A stretch of 64,000 bases of DNA. Origin: Oceanobacillus jordanicus. Lineage in GTDB: Bacteria > Bacillota > Bacilli > Bacillales > Amphibacillaceae. A model generated the notes under the pieces. The model had not been told where the DNA came from and did no database searches. It was given only the letters and a program-made list of their open reading frames with translations. This document shows positions 35,432 through 44,495 of this stretch, piece by piece (within the stretch, counting starts at the first letter, position 1; every line of letters starts with the position of its first letter). Made by a program: the position numbers and the translations under genes. Location of the stretch: the NCBI RefSeq assembly GCF_022095695.1, contig NZ_JAIFZM010000003.1:248001-312000 (forward strand), given 5' to 3'.

Positions 35432-35968
35432 TTACCCTTTAATTATGGTTTCACCAAATATAAATCGATCATAAGAATTCCACTGATGCAGATCATCTGC
35501 AATGTATCCCCGCAACCATAATTCTCCCTTAATATTCCTTAAGTAAAATCCTTTTGGAAATTCATCATCCGCACTAACTATTTCTGAAGCTATTGTAATA
35601 GACCCAGAAGGCGCATGCCCTTCTTGAGAATCTCTCCCTTTATCACTTTCTGGCTGATCAAAATATGTCAGCCTTAAATATGGCCCCAGTTCAAGTGGAC
35701 ACAAATTCAGACCAAGTTCGCTCGCTTGTCTGAAGATCTGTGGCATCGTTGCACCATTAGGAAAGCCGAGATCCTTAACGCTTAATTCAACGGTCTTTAG
35801 ACTGTACTCTGTTTCTGAAGTAGTAAATCTTTCATCTCGTAGTAACGTCTCCCCATACTTATTTATTAAAATAGAGTGTTGTTGCAACCTATGCGTAAGT
35901 TGAGATTTCGTTAACCCGCCGACCACTACCGTTCTAGTAATAGCATCACAATCAGGGTATATCTGCAT
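35432..35968 (-). CDS. Hypothetical protein
   Basis: A soluble protein of 178 residues from the ATG at 35968 (AGGAGG precedes it; the frame to 35992 runs through that site). It has no signal peptide or membrane segment and includes a polar insert (ESDKGRDSQEGHAPSG) near the middle, with a C-terminal aromatic region (GELWLRGY, HQWNSYDRFIFGE). I recognise no domain. It sits among small accessory genes of uncertain origin. Confidence 0.65.
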   Translation of the reverse strand: MQIYPDCDAITRTVVVGGLTKSQLTHRLQQHSILINKYGETLLRDERFTTSETEYSLKTVELSVKDLGFPNGATMPQIFRQASELGLNLCPLELGPYLRLTYFDQPESDKGRDSQEGHAPSGSITIASEIVSADDEFPKGFYLRNIKGELWLRGYIADDLHQWNSYDRFIFGETIIKG

Positions 35969-36016
35969 TGTAGTCACACCTCCTATCATCATAAATAAAC
36001 GTACAAATCTTCAATT

Positions 36017-36564
36017 CTATTGGATAGTTCTGCTTCGCATATTATTCACATACTTCTCTGCTAATTTTGCTTTATTAATAATAACCATTTTATCTTTATG
36101 TATGCCGTACTTATTGAAAAGGTTAACTTTTCCTTTCTTCTCAAAGTCCCGATTCCATTTAAACATTTTTTTAATATTTCCCGTGTTGGTTTGTAATTCG
36201 ACTCCTCTATTCGAAGCTTTTGTTTAAAGAATCTCTTTCCTATTCTATAAACTCTGATGGAATACTTTGTATCTAAGAAAACAATTAAATCTGCACGATG
36301 AAAGCAAGGGCTTGCCCAATCTGCAGTGTGTACTCCTTCTGTTATCCAGCTTTCTGACTGAATGATACTGTTCAAGCATGTCTCTCTTTCTTGGTCTGTT
36401 CTTCTTATATCTCCAGACTCATCCCTTATCCAAACTACATTATCTAACTCGTAATAGGGAATACCTAGCTTTGAAGATATTTCTCTTGCTAATGTTGTTT
36501 TACCACTTCCAACCGAGCCGACAATATGTATTCTTTTTGGTATTGCTTTGTTCACAACGACCAC
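36017..36564 (-). pseudogene. AAA/adenylate-kinase-like P-loop protein, frameshifted at an A7 run
   Basis: A topology-modulation/adenylate-kinase-like P-loop kinase. The N-terminal frame has IHIVGSVGSGKTTLAREI, YYELDNVVW and LIVFLDTKY. At the minus-strand run of seven A near 36168-36174 the frame fails: frame 0 continues as KKCLNGIGTLRR to a stop at 36061, while the -1 frame continues with MFKWNRDFEKKGKVNLFNKY and on to a stop at 36017, which is the conserved C-terminus of this family. A missing A, or -1 slippage at A-AAA-AAA, would restore a roughly 180-residue enzyme. Start probably GTG 36555 or 36564. Confidence 0.75.
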
Positions 36565-36627
36565 CCAAACTCCATTTAATTATTCTATATAAATTCTATT
36601 TACGATTTATATAATAACGAAGCAGTA

Positions 36628-37041
36628 CTACCCTTCAATTAAAGCTTGATACACGAGTAACTCATTATTATATTCTACTAATACCATTCCTGGGGCATCA
36701 CCTTTTTGGTACCCTTCTTCATCACCTGAATAGATTTTAGTCCCCACAGGAAGTTGGGAGGCGTAAAAGTTTTGATACCACCAAGTTTTTGTAGTCCTTT
36801 TTTTGACTTCTCCAATCATTTCTCCTTTTGTGTATTCCTTGGCTTCAATCCACTCCCTATCTGAAGCATTAGAATAAACTAGACCGTCTAAACGAAGAAT
36901 ATCAGCTCTAGGGTTAGTTTTTAAGATCTCTTTTGCAGTAGGATTATCTGCATGATAGCCAGACGGAAACTTATTAGTAAGAGCCATATAACTAAATACA
37001 ACAAATAGCACAATACCAATAATTACCACAAGTCTTTTCAT
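36628..37041 (-). CDS. Exported or membrane-anchored hypothetical protein
   Basis: A 137-residue protein with an N-terminal signal/anchor (MKRLVVIIGIVLFVVFSYMA) and a polar outer domain, containing DREWIEAKEYTKGEMIGEV and KIYSGDEEG. No cysteine lipobox. No family recognised. GGAGG lies upstream of the ATG. It belongs to the 34-37 kb group of short accessory genes. Confidence 0.65.
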   Translation of the reverse strand: MKRLVVIIGIVLFVVFSYMALTNKFPSGYHADNPTAKEILKTNPRADILRLDGLVYSNASDREWIEAKEYTKGEMIGEVKKRTTKTWWYQNFYASQLPVGTKIYSGDEEGYQKGDAPGMVLVEYNNELLVYQALIEG

Positions 37042-37166
37042 AATGACCTCCTAACTAAACCCACTATCTAGACTAAGAGTCTTTTGTGCGCAAAACATAA
37101 GTAACCATCTCAAAGAAATAGGAGTCAAACATGCTTACATAGAATCCTTGATACTACCAGGCAACT

Positions 37167-37310
37167 TCATCAAAGTAATGCCCGACATTTCGCCTATGAC
37201 GGGCAAAATGCTGAAGTACACTTTCAAAATGATCGTCATCACACCTACGTTGGCGAGCAAAATGCCGAAGCTACACTCGCAAAATGCCCTCACACCCAAA
37301 TAGCGTTCTA
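37167..37310. repeat. Degenerate repeat array with CAAAATG boxes
   Basis: Within the 373-bp gap between genes, CAAAATG occurs four times; the first and second are 21 bp apart, the third and fourth 22 bp. The segments between share CTGAAGTACACTT or CCGAAGCTACACTCG, and ATCACACC/CTCACACC follow. The layout resembles the 21-bp array at 2173-2382 with another sequence. Confidence 0.7.
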
Positions 37311-37339
37311 TACGTCATCAACACTCCTACAAATAGTGA

Positions 37340-37370
37340 TTAGCTAATTTCCATACCGGAAATTAGCTAA
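37340..37370. terminator. Perfect inverted repeat downstream of the aldo/keto reductase gene
   Basis: TTAGCTAATTTCC and GGAAATTAGCTAA form a 13-base stem with loop ATACC. It lies 45 bases past the stop of the minus-strand gene. No real T run follows on the minus strand, so termination is uncertain. Confidence 0.45.
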
Positions 37371-37414
37371 CCTACCCTCTTTTAATTAGGGAGCAAAAAC
37401 TATATTAGAAGCTG

Positions 37415-38332
37415 TTACGGCAGTTCATTTCCAGCTGCACGATAAATTTCATACCACTCTTCCCTACTCAAAACAAGTTCAGAAGCGTCTGCAATAGTAG
37501 ACAGTCGATCCGTATTCATTGTGCCAACCACTGTTTGAATCTTTGCTGGATGTCGTAGGATCCAGGCAACTGCAATCGTCGTTTTCGTTACATTGTATTT
37601 TTCAGCAATGTTCCCCAATACGCTGTTTAGTTCTGGAAATTTATCATTATCGATAAATACTCCTTCAAAGAACCCATATTGAAATGGCGACCATGCTTGA
37701 ATCGTCATATTGTTTAACCTACTATAGTCTAGTACACTACCATCCCGGTCAACGCCATTAGGATGCTTCGTATTCACCTGTAAACCAGCATCAATCATGC
37801 CTGTATGCATCACGCTGAATTGTAACTGATTTACGATTAAGTCCTGCTCTACATATTTTTTTAAGAGCTCAATTTGCATTGGATTGTGATTACTTACACC
37901 AAAATTCCGTACCTTTCCGCTCTTTTCCAGTAATGAAAATGCCTCCGCAACTTCTTCTGGTTCCGTTAATGCGTCCGGGCGATGAAGTAACAATACATCA
38001 AGATAGTCTGTCTGAAGTCGCTGTAAAATACTATCTACTGACGAAAGAATATGGGATGTTGAAAAATCGAAGAATCCATTTCTAATACCGCATTTTGATT
38101 GCAAGATCATTTTTTCACGAGTAGACGGATTCATGTCAACTGCCTTCGCAAAGATCTCTTCTGAGGCTCCCCCACCGTATATGTCTGCATGGTCATAGAA
38201 ATTTATACCCAGATCCATAGCATGATGTACAACATTCTTTGCTTTATCATCCGTAAGTCCACTTAATCTCATACATCCTAGCGAAATGTTTGATACCTCT
38301 AGCTCACTTGTCCCTAATTGCATTCTTTTCAA
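37415..38332 (-). CDS. Aldo/keto reductase (YdhF-like)
   Basis: A NADPH-dependent reductase with a TIM barrel, 305 residues, close to E. coli YdhF. The catalytic tetrad is visible: Asp in NFYDHADIYGGG, Tyr of the same motif, Lys in LQSKCG (about residue 84), His in LLLHRPD (about 117). The C-terminal cofactor region is VGTMNTDRLSTI. TTG start with GGAGG seven bases upstream. Stands alone. Confidence 0.9.
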   Translation of the reverse strand: MKRMQLGTSELEVSNISLGCMRLSGLTDDKAKNVVHHAMDLGINFYDHADIYGGGASEEIFAKAVDMNPSTREKMILQSKCGIRNGFFDFSTSHILSSVDSILQRLQTDYLDVLLLHRPDALTEPEEVAEAFSLLEKSGKVRNFGVSNHNPMQIELLKKYVEQDLIVNQLQFSVMHTGMIDAGLQVNTKHPNGVDRDGSVLDYSRLNNMTIQAWSPFQYGFFEGVFIDNDKFPELNSVLGNIAEKYNVTKTTIAVAWILRHPAKIQTVVGTMNTDRLSTIADASELVLSREEWYEIYRAAGNELP

Positions 38333-38412
38333 CTAAATCCCTCCTCAACTTAGTTCCATTCTAGCATCTTGCTCGAACGATGAATAGAAAATTGACTAAA
38401 AATTCTTTATAC

Positions 38413-38452
38413 AAAAAAAGACGAATCGCTTAGATTAACGATTCATCTTTTT
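38413..38452 (-). terminator. Terminator of the YkvI-like gene
   Basis: AAAAGATGAATCGTTAA and a partner ending AGCGATTCGTCTTTTTTT on the minus strand, just past the stop at 38466. Confidence 0.85.
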
Positions 38453-38465
38453 ACTTATGTGTTTT

Positions 38466-39533
38466 TTAACTCTCTGACCGAGACAGACCTCTTCTCTTCC
38501 AGCTTATCCAAGAAACGATAATCGCAATTACGAGAGCGAATCCGAGATAGCCTGTGAACGGGTAAAGCGTATTTACAAGTTTGGTAAACCCGACAAAGCT
38601 TGAGGCAAATGCAAGAAGACTAATCATAACAACAATCTTTTTAAATGATGGCTTGTCCGGCTTAACAAATCTAGTTGTAAAGGTATACAACATGCCGACG
38701 GCCGTATTAAAAATCATTCCTAGCAATGCAATGGACATCAACACGCCAACAATTGGCGAGATTTCCGTTGCAAGCAAAAGTGTTGGCATATCTACTGTTA
38801 ATACTCGATCTATGTTGAAAAACAATCCAATATTAATGACGAATAGTAAGATGCCAAGCCCTACTCCACCCAAAAGTCCACCTCTTGATATACTCCCTAT
38901 TTCCTTTTCTGATGAGCCCATCACAATAAGCATGGAAAAAGCCAGCACGATATTAAAAGAAACATATAATGCTGCACTAACAAACCAGTTAGATGCAGCT
39001 GCTGTTTGTGAATCAGCAATGGCGCTCATTTGGTGTAGGCTTAAGTCACTATTGAATAAAGCAAAGCCGACAATTACAAACATCATTAAAAATAAATAAG
39101 GTGTTATTAAACTAATGACTGAAATAATCTTTTTAACATTTAAGCATAATGTGGCAATTACTAGTAATGTTAGTATAAAATTGCCCAAAATAGCAGAAAT
39201 ACCGAACTGCTGTTCAAAGATCGAGCCACTTCCTGCAATCATAATAACCGCAACGCCAAATAAGAAAAAGGTTAAGATGATATCCACAAAAAACCCTATG
39301 TATTTGCCGCATATTTTATAAATGACAACCTTATGGGAGGTTGTTTGCATGTGCTGTCCAAGTTGGAGTACATGCATCCCCAAAAATGCAAATAGAATTG
39401 TCGAAATAACTGTTCCAGCAAGGCCATACCAACCGAAAGCAGTGAAAAACTGTAATACTTCTTGCCCTGAAGCAAATCCGGCACCCACAATGACGCCGAT
39501 ATAAGCTCCAGCTATTTGTAAGGTTTTTTTCAT
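38466..39533 (-). CDS. YkvI-family membrane transporter
   Basis: A 355-residue membrane protein with ten to eleven helices, of the YkvI family (APC-like fold, related to spore-germination GerAB permeases). It opens MKKTLQIAGAYIGVIVGAGF, whose GAYIG...GAGFASGQE is the family signature. Substrate unknown. No germination A or C subunit lies nearby, so a germination role is unlikely. Confidence 0.8.
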   Translation of the reverse strand: MKKTLQIAGAYIGVIVGAGFASGQEVLQFFTAFGWYGLAGTVISTILFAFLGMHVLQLGQHMQTTSHKVVIYKICGKYIGFFVDIILTFFLFGVAVIMIAGSGSIFEQQFGISAILGNFILTLLVIATLCLNVKKIISVISLITPYLFLMMFVIVGFALFNSDLSLHQMSAIADSQTAAASNWFVSAALYVSFNIVLAFSMLIVMGSSEKEIGSISRGGLLGGVGLGILLFVINIGLFFNIDRVLTVDMPTLLLATEISPIVGVLMSIALLGMIFNTAVGMLYTFTTRFVKPDKPSFKKIVVMISLLAFASSFVGFTKLVNTLYPFTGYLGFALVIAIIVSWISWKRRGLSRSES

Positions 39534-39660
39534 ATGTTGCTCTTCCCTTTCTAAGCTGTTCCACCCTTTTTATGTTTCCAATACCAAGCTAATTTTATCA
39601 CTCTAGCCAAGTTTTAGAAAATTTTACGAAACATTAATTTAAAAATCCCCTTTACGTAAC

Positions 39661-39697
39661 AAAAACCATGGACCTAATAAGATCCACGGCTTTTTTA
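39661..39697 (-). terminator. Terminator of the CstA-like gene
   Basis: AAAAAGCCGTGGATC and GGTCCATGGTTTTTG form a stem with G-U pairs, then T residues on the minus strand. Confidence 0.82.
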
Positions 39698-39741
39698 TTC
39701 CGTATCAATAAACAAATCTGTTTAGATTTCCCCTCACAACC

Positions 39742-41181
39742 TTAACTAGCATAAGCTGTACGCATGTCTTTCCTTGTCTTTTGTTTCAAAAGTACCCTAA
39801 TAAACCAGATGAGGACAACTGTCCATATAGCTCCCCCGATAATCATAGAAACAACGTAATCCATTTGGAATCCTTCCGGGGCGTAGAAAATATATGTGCT
39901 TACAACCCCTGTCATAAATAGTGCAGGAACACTACAAATCCAATGGAACTTATGATTTTTCAGCAAGTACATAGCTCCAGTCCAAAGCATAAATGTGGCC
40001 ACGACCTGATTTGACCAGCCAACATAGCGCCATAAAAAGCTGTAATCGATTGTTGATAGTAAAAATGCTGGAATAGCGACAGGAATTACAAGTAAGGCAA
40101 CCGTTTTTTTTCCTGTCATTTCTTTCTTAGTAATTTGATTTATTAATTCGCCCAGCATCATTCGGGAAGAGCGAAGTGCTGTATCTCCAGTTGTGATAGG
40201 TAAAATAATTACCCCAAGCACAGCTAGAATGCCGCCAAATGCTCCAAGTGTAGAGATACTAATTTCATTTACGACTGCTGATGGGCCCCCTGCATTCAAT
40301 GCTTCCTGTAAGCCTGTGGTTCCATTGAAAAAGGCCATACCTGCTGCAGCCCAGACAAGTGCAATAATACCTTCACTAATCATGGCACCATAGAATACTT
40401 TTCTCCCTTCACTCTCTTTCTTGAGCGTCCTGGCGAGAATCGGACTTTGGGTACTATGAAACCCAGAAATTGCTCCACATGATATTGTTACCATTAACAG
40501 AGGCCAGATTGGCAACTCACCAGGATGCATATTTTGCAAGGTTAGATTTGGAACTGGGTTATCAAAAAAGAAGATACCAATCCCAATCGAGACCGCCATA
40601 AAGATTAATATCCCACCAAAAATAGGATAAATCTTACCAATTATCTTATTTACCGGTAGCACCGTTGCTAATAAGAAATAAGCAAATACAATAACGAGGC
40701 ATGCCATAAAACTAAGTGGTGTCAGCTGAGAAATCAGCTGTGCTGGCGCTGCTGTAAAGGCAGCCGCAACCAAAATCATTAATAAAATAGATAAGACCGT
40801 TATAAATGATTTCGCATATTTTCCTAAGTATTTCCCAACTATATTTGGAAACTGTGCACCTCCATGACGAAGTGACAGCATACCTGAAAAGTAATCATGA
40901 ACTGCTCCTGCAAAAATAGATCCGACTACAATCCAGATAAAAGCAACAGGACCATAAAGCGCTCCAAGAATTGCACCGAAAATAGGACCGGTTCCAGCGA
41001 TGTTCAGAAGTTGAATAAGGATTGCCTTCCACCAGCTCATTGGCATATAATCCAAGCCGTCCTGTTTGGAATAGGCTGGTGTACGTTGTCTGTCGTTGAT
41101 GCCAAAAATTCGTTCTACCACCTTCCCGTATATGAAATAACCTACTAGTAGTAACAAGATTGAAGCTACAAATGTGACCAT
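39742..41181 (-). CDS. cstA: Carbon-starvation protein CstA family (pyruvate/peptide transporter)
   Basis: A short CstA-family membrane protein, 479 residues and about 13-14 helices; known members import pyruvate or peptides. Signatures: GPIFGAILGALYGPVAFIW, VHDYFSGMLSLRHGG and STQSPILART. The long C-terminal part of E. coli CstA (701 residues) is absent, as in other short Gram-positive forms. AGGAGG lies before the ATG at 41181; the longer frame to 41244 has no ribosome site. Confidence 0.87.
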   Translation of the reverse strand: MVTFVASILLLLVGYFIYGKVVERIFGINDRQRTPAYSKQDGLDYMPMSWWKAILIQLLNIAGTGPIFGAILGALYGPVAFIWIVVGSIFAGAVHDYFSGMLSLRHGGAQFPNIVGKYLGKYAKSFITVLSILLMILVAAAFTAAPAQLISQLTPLSFMACLVIVFAYFLLATVLPVNKIIGKIYPIFGGILIFMAVSIGIGIFFFDNPVPNLTLQNMHPGELPIWPLLMVTISCGAISGFHSTQSPILARTLKKESEGRKVFYGAMISEGIIALVWAAAGMAFFNGTTGLQEALNAGGPSAVVNEISISTLGAFGGILAVLGVIILPITTGDTALRSSRMMLGELINQITKKEMTGKKTVALLVIPVAIPAFLLSTIDYSFLWRYVGWSNQVVATFMLWTGAMYLLKNHKFHWICSVPALFMTGVVSTYIFYAPEGFQMDYVVSMIIGGAIWTVVLIWFIRVLLKQKTRKDMRTAYAS

Positions 41182-41370
41182 CACTGAACCTCCTTCAAAA
41201 AGAATTTTAAAAATTATTCTATATCCAAATCTTTTAAAATGCAAGGTGTTTTTAGAAAATTACTTCATTATTTTAATTATTAACGTAAAATGACCTCAAT
41301 TTACGAACTTACTTTTTTCTTATTAGATCCATCACTTTAAATAAAGTTTTTTTTAAATTGCTTAAATTTA

Positions 41371-41398
41371 TTGACAATCACCATAGTTCTGCTATGCT
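41371..41398 (+). promoter_or_regulatory. Promoter of the aminotransferase-serA operon
   Basis: A perfect TTGACA (41371-41376) and TATGCT (41393-41398) 16 bases apart, about 75 bases before the first gene. Confidence 0.72.
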
Positions 41399-41475
41399 GA
41401 AAAATATTTACGAAAGATATAATAAGAAAACCAACCTATTGTTCGGATTTCAGGATTGCAAGGGAGAGATAGGAA

Positions 41476-42621
41476 ATGCTAGCAGACCAGCAATTTTTAA
41501 GGATACCTGGGCCAAGTCCCATTCCACCAAGTGTACAGCTTGCAATGGGGAAACCAATGATCGGCCACCGTGATCAAGAGGCAAAATCGCTAATCAAACA
41601 GCTGAAACCCCGCCTTAACCCCATCTTTGGTACAAAAGAAGATGTACTCATTCTTACTGGAAGCGGTACTGCAGCACTAGAAATGGCTGTAGTCAATTCC
41701 GTAGAACCCGGTGATGAAGTGTTAGTTCTCGTTTCTGGATCGTTTGGTGATCGCTTCACTAAGATTTGTCAGGCATATGGCATACATGTACACCGCCTTG
41801 ATACAAAATGGGGAGAAGCAATTAACCCAAAAGATGTTGAAACATACTTACAGGCACATCCTGATTTGAAAGGAGTATTTTCTACCTATTGTGAGACTTC
41901 TACAGGTGTTCTCAATCCGGTTAAAGAGATTGCTACAGTGGTACGACATCATTCAGATGCGCTAATTATTGTAGATGGCGTATCCTGCGTTGGTGCTGTA
42001 CCTGTGGAGATGGATAATTGGGGAATCGACATTTTAGTAACAGGGTCCCAAAAAGCTTTTATGCTTCCAGCCGGATTAGCCTTTGTAGCAGCAAGTGAAC
42101 GTGCATGGAATCGCATAGAAGAAAATAATACACCTCGCTTTTACCTTGATCTCAAGCGATACCGTGACAGTATAAAAAACGACACGACTCCTTTTACACC
42201 AGCACTGTCCCTTTTATTTGGCCTCGAACAGGTTTTGCGGCTATTAGAGACGGAGGGATTAGAAAATGTTTTTGGAAGACATAGGCTAATGATGCAAATG
42301 ACTCGATCGGCATTTAAGGCCCATCATATTGAGTTGCTCACCACTGATGAGGCAGCATCCCCAACTGTAACAGCAGTGAAGCCGACTGATTTTAAAGCAG
42401 AAGAATTTAGAAAGATATTAAACGAAGAATTTAAGGTAAGCATTGCAGGTGGACAGCATCAACTCAAAGGGAAAATATTCCGCATCGGCCATATGGGCTA
42501 TTGTTCCCCTGCAGATGTCCTGCAAACGATTAGTCTAATCGAAATGGCACTTATTCGAATTGGGAAAACAGTTGAGCTTGGAAGAGGAATAGCAGCAGCT
42601 CAAAAAACATATTTAGCCTAG
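41476..42621 (+). CDS. Class V aminotransferase (serine pathway; SerC-type role likely)
   Basis: A PLP-dependent aminotransferase of the alanine-glyoxylate/serine-pyruvate group, 381 residues. The N-terminal IPGPSPIPPSVQ and the PLP lysine in TGSQKAFMLPAG (about residue 196) are typical. It lies 20 bases upstream of serA in one operon, which implies that it makes phosphoserine from phosphohydroxypyruvate in place of a classical SerC, as in some archaea and firmicutes. The substrate assignment is by context. Confidence 0.87.
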   Translation: MLADQQFLRIPGPSPIPPSVQLAMGKPMIGHRDQEAKSLIKQLKPRLNPIFGTKEDVLILTGSGTAALEMAVVNSVEPGDEVLVLVSGSFGDRFTKICQAYGIHVHRLDTKWGEAINPKDVETYLQAHPDLKGVFSTYCETSTGVLNPVKEIATVVRHHSDALIIVDGVSCVGAVPVEMDNWGIDILVTGSQKAFMLPAGLAFVAASERAWNRIEENNTPRFYLDLKRYRDSIKNDTTPFTPALSLLFGLEQVLRLLETEGLENVFGRHRLMMQMTRSAFKAHHIELLTTDEAASPTVTAVKPTDFKAEEFRKILNEEFKVSIAGGQHQLKGKIFRIGHMGYCSPADVLQTISLIEMALIRIGKTVELGRGIAAAQKTYLA

Positions 42622-42641
42622 AGAAACCTGGAGGTGCTAAC

Positions 42642-44228
42642 ATGGCGTTTAATGTATTAATCTCAGACCCCCTCAGTGAAGAAGGGATACAAGTGCTTAA
42701 CCAGCAGGATGGTATACACTATGAGCTAGCAACAGACCTGACACCAGAAGCACTTTTGAAGAAAATCAGCAAGGTAGATGCATTATTGGTAAGGAGTCAA
42801 ACGCAGGTGACCCGCAAGCTGATAGAAGCAGCAGAAAACCTTAAGATTATTGGCCGTGCTGGAGTTGGTGTGGATAACATTGATTTAAATGCAGCAACAG
42901 AACGAGGAATCATTGTTGTCAACGCACCGAATGGCAACACAAATTCAGCAGCAGAGCACACGATGGCAATGCTGATGGCTCTTTCGCGAAAAATCCCTCA
43001 AGCATACTACTCGCTTAAACACCAGCAATGGGACCGAAAAAAATATGTTGGGGTTGAACTAAAAAACAAAACACTAGGGATTATTGGCTTAGGTAGAATT
43101 GGTGCGGAGGTAGCCTATCGGGCAAAGGGCCAGCGTATGAATATAATGGCTTATGATCCTTTTCTAACAAAAGAAAAAGCAGATCACCTCGGAATAGGGT
43201 ACGGAACCGTACAGGATGTATTAAAAGAAGCTGACTTTATTACCTTGCATACCCCCCTCCTAAAAGAAACAAAGCACTTATTAAACGAGGAGGCATTTGA
43301 ACAAATGAAGCCAGGGGTTCAAATCATCAATTGTGCACGAGGTGGAATTATTGATGAATCTGCACTTTATGAAGCTATCGTAAGTGGAAAAGTAGCCGGT
43401 GCTGCACTTGATGTATTTGAAGAAGAGCCTTTTCATGACAATAAACTATTGGAACTCCCAGAAGTTTTTGCTACCCCACATCTTGGAGCAAGTACTGTAG
43501 AAGCACAAGAGAATGTTGCCGTGGATGTTTGCCAGGATGTCATTCGCTTTCTAACAGGGGGTATTGTGCAAAATCCGGTTAACCTGCCATCTGTCCCAAA
43601 AGAAGTGCTAAATCAAATAGAACCATATTTCAACCTAGCAGAAAATCTAGGTACCTTTCTCATACATCTAGCACGAGAAGTTATCGAAGAAGTGAATATC
43701 TATTATTCTGGTGAATTGGCTGCCGTTGAAACGGCTCCCATTACCCGAAATACCATAAAAGGACTTCTGACGAGACATCTTGGAGAACATGTTAATGACG
43801 TTAACGCATTATATTTAGCAGAAAAACGTGGGATTCGTATTCATGAGAATAAGACGTCGACAACAAAAGGATTTACAAATCTCCTAACCGTCGAGGTTAC
43901 CACAAAATCAGAAAAACGAAGTGTTGCTGGTACCCTTCTCAACGGGCTCGGTCCCCGTATTGTGATGGTAGATGACTATAGTGTAGATGTTACACCAAAA
44001 GGCCACATCCTGGTTATCCACCACCGTGACATTCCTGGCGTAATCGGAAAGATGGGCTCCTTGCTTGCCCAATATAATATTAATATCGCTACGATGCAGG
44101 TTGACCGTGCCGATGTTGGTGGAGATGCAGTCATGATGCTAACAGTCGACAAGCATCTTGAAACGAAAGAGTTGGAAGCCTTAAAACAATTAGAAGAAAT
44201 TTACCAAGCGACAGCTATTGACCTTTAA
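42642..44228 (+). CDS. serA: D-3-phosphoglycerate dehydrogenase
   Basis: The first enzyme of serine biosynthesis, 528 residues, the long form. Substrate domain with RSQTQVTR and GRAGVGVDNID; NAD loop LGIIGLGRIGAEVA near 146; catalytic Arg in NCARGGIIDE, Glu in FEEEPF and His in TPHLGAS; then the intervening allosteric domain and a C-terminal ACT domain HRDIPGVIGKMG that binds serine for feedback control. Good GGAGG ribosome site. No clear terminator follows. Confidence 0.96.
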   Translation: MAFNVLISDPLSEEGIQVLNQQDGIHYELATDLTPEALLKKISKVDALLVRSQTQVTRKLIEAAENLKIIGRAGVGVDNIDLNAATERGIIVVNAPNGNTNSAAEHTMAMLMALSRKIPQAYYSLKHQQWDRKKYVGVELKNKTLGIIGLGRIGAEVAYRAKGQRMNIMAYDPFLTKEKADHLGIGYGTVQDVLKEADFITLHTPLLKETKHLLNEEAFEQMKPGVQIINCARGGIIDESALYEAIVSGKVAGAALDVFEEEPFHDNKLLELPEVFATPHLGASTVEAQENVAVDVCQDVIRFLTGGIVQNPVNLPSVPKEVLNQIEPYFNLAENLGTFLIHLAREVIEEVNIYYSGELAAVETAPITRNTIKGLLTRHLGEHVNDVNALYLAEKRGIRIHENKTSTTKGFTNLLTVEVTTKSEKRSVAGTLLNGLGPRIVMVDDYSVDVTPKGHILVIHHRDIPGVIGKMGSLLAQYNINIATMQVDRADVGGDAVMMLTVDKHLETKELEALKQLEEIYQATAIDL

Positions 44229-44289
44229 ATAGACACTAAAACAGACGCAAAAGATAAATCCGAAAGATTGGCCTTTGAAAAACCGCTTC

Positions 44290-44391
44290 AGAAATATACT
44301 CCGCTTTCCATGGGTGGCTGGTGAGCCTCCGGATGCTCCGCTTCCGGGGTCTCGCCTAGGCCTTCCTCCCATAGGAGTCTCCGTATATTTC
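44290..44391. repeat. 102-bp palindromic dispersed element
   Basis: The ends are inverted: AGAAATATACTCCGC at the left and the complement of AGAAATATACGGAGACTCC at the right, enclosing a GC-rich centre with CATGGG/CCCATAGG and GCCTCCGG blocks. It stands out by base composition from the AT-rich flanks. Elements with these ATATACTxCGCTTTCC ends are common between genes in Bacillaceae, by recollection. Confidence 0.75.
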
Positions 44392-44495
44392 TTACGCTTA
44401 TTCTAGCTATCATCCGTCTTTTGAATAAACCTTTTTTTATGTTCAGACCTCTTCAGATACTTTTGTCCCGTATTCTTCCTTATTTTTTACTAAGC

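Noticed and set aside
36061-36564. Intact 167-residue kinase
   Set aside because: The last 30 residues are unlike the family, while the next frame carries the conserved C-terminus; treated as a frameshift.
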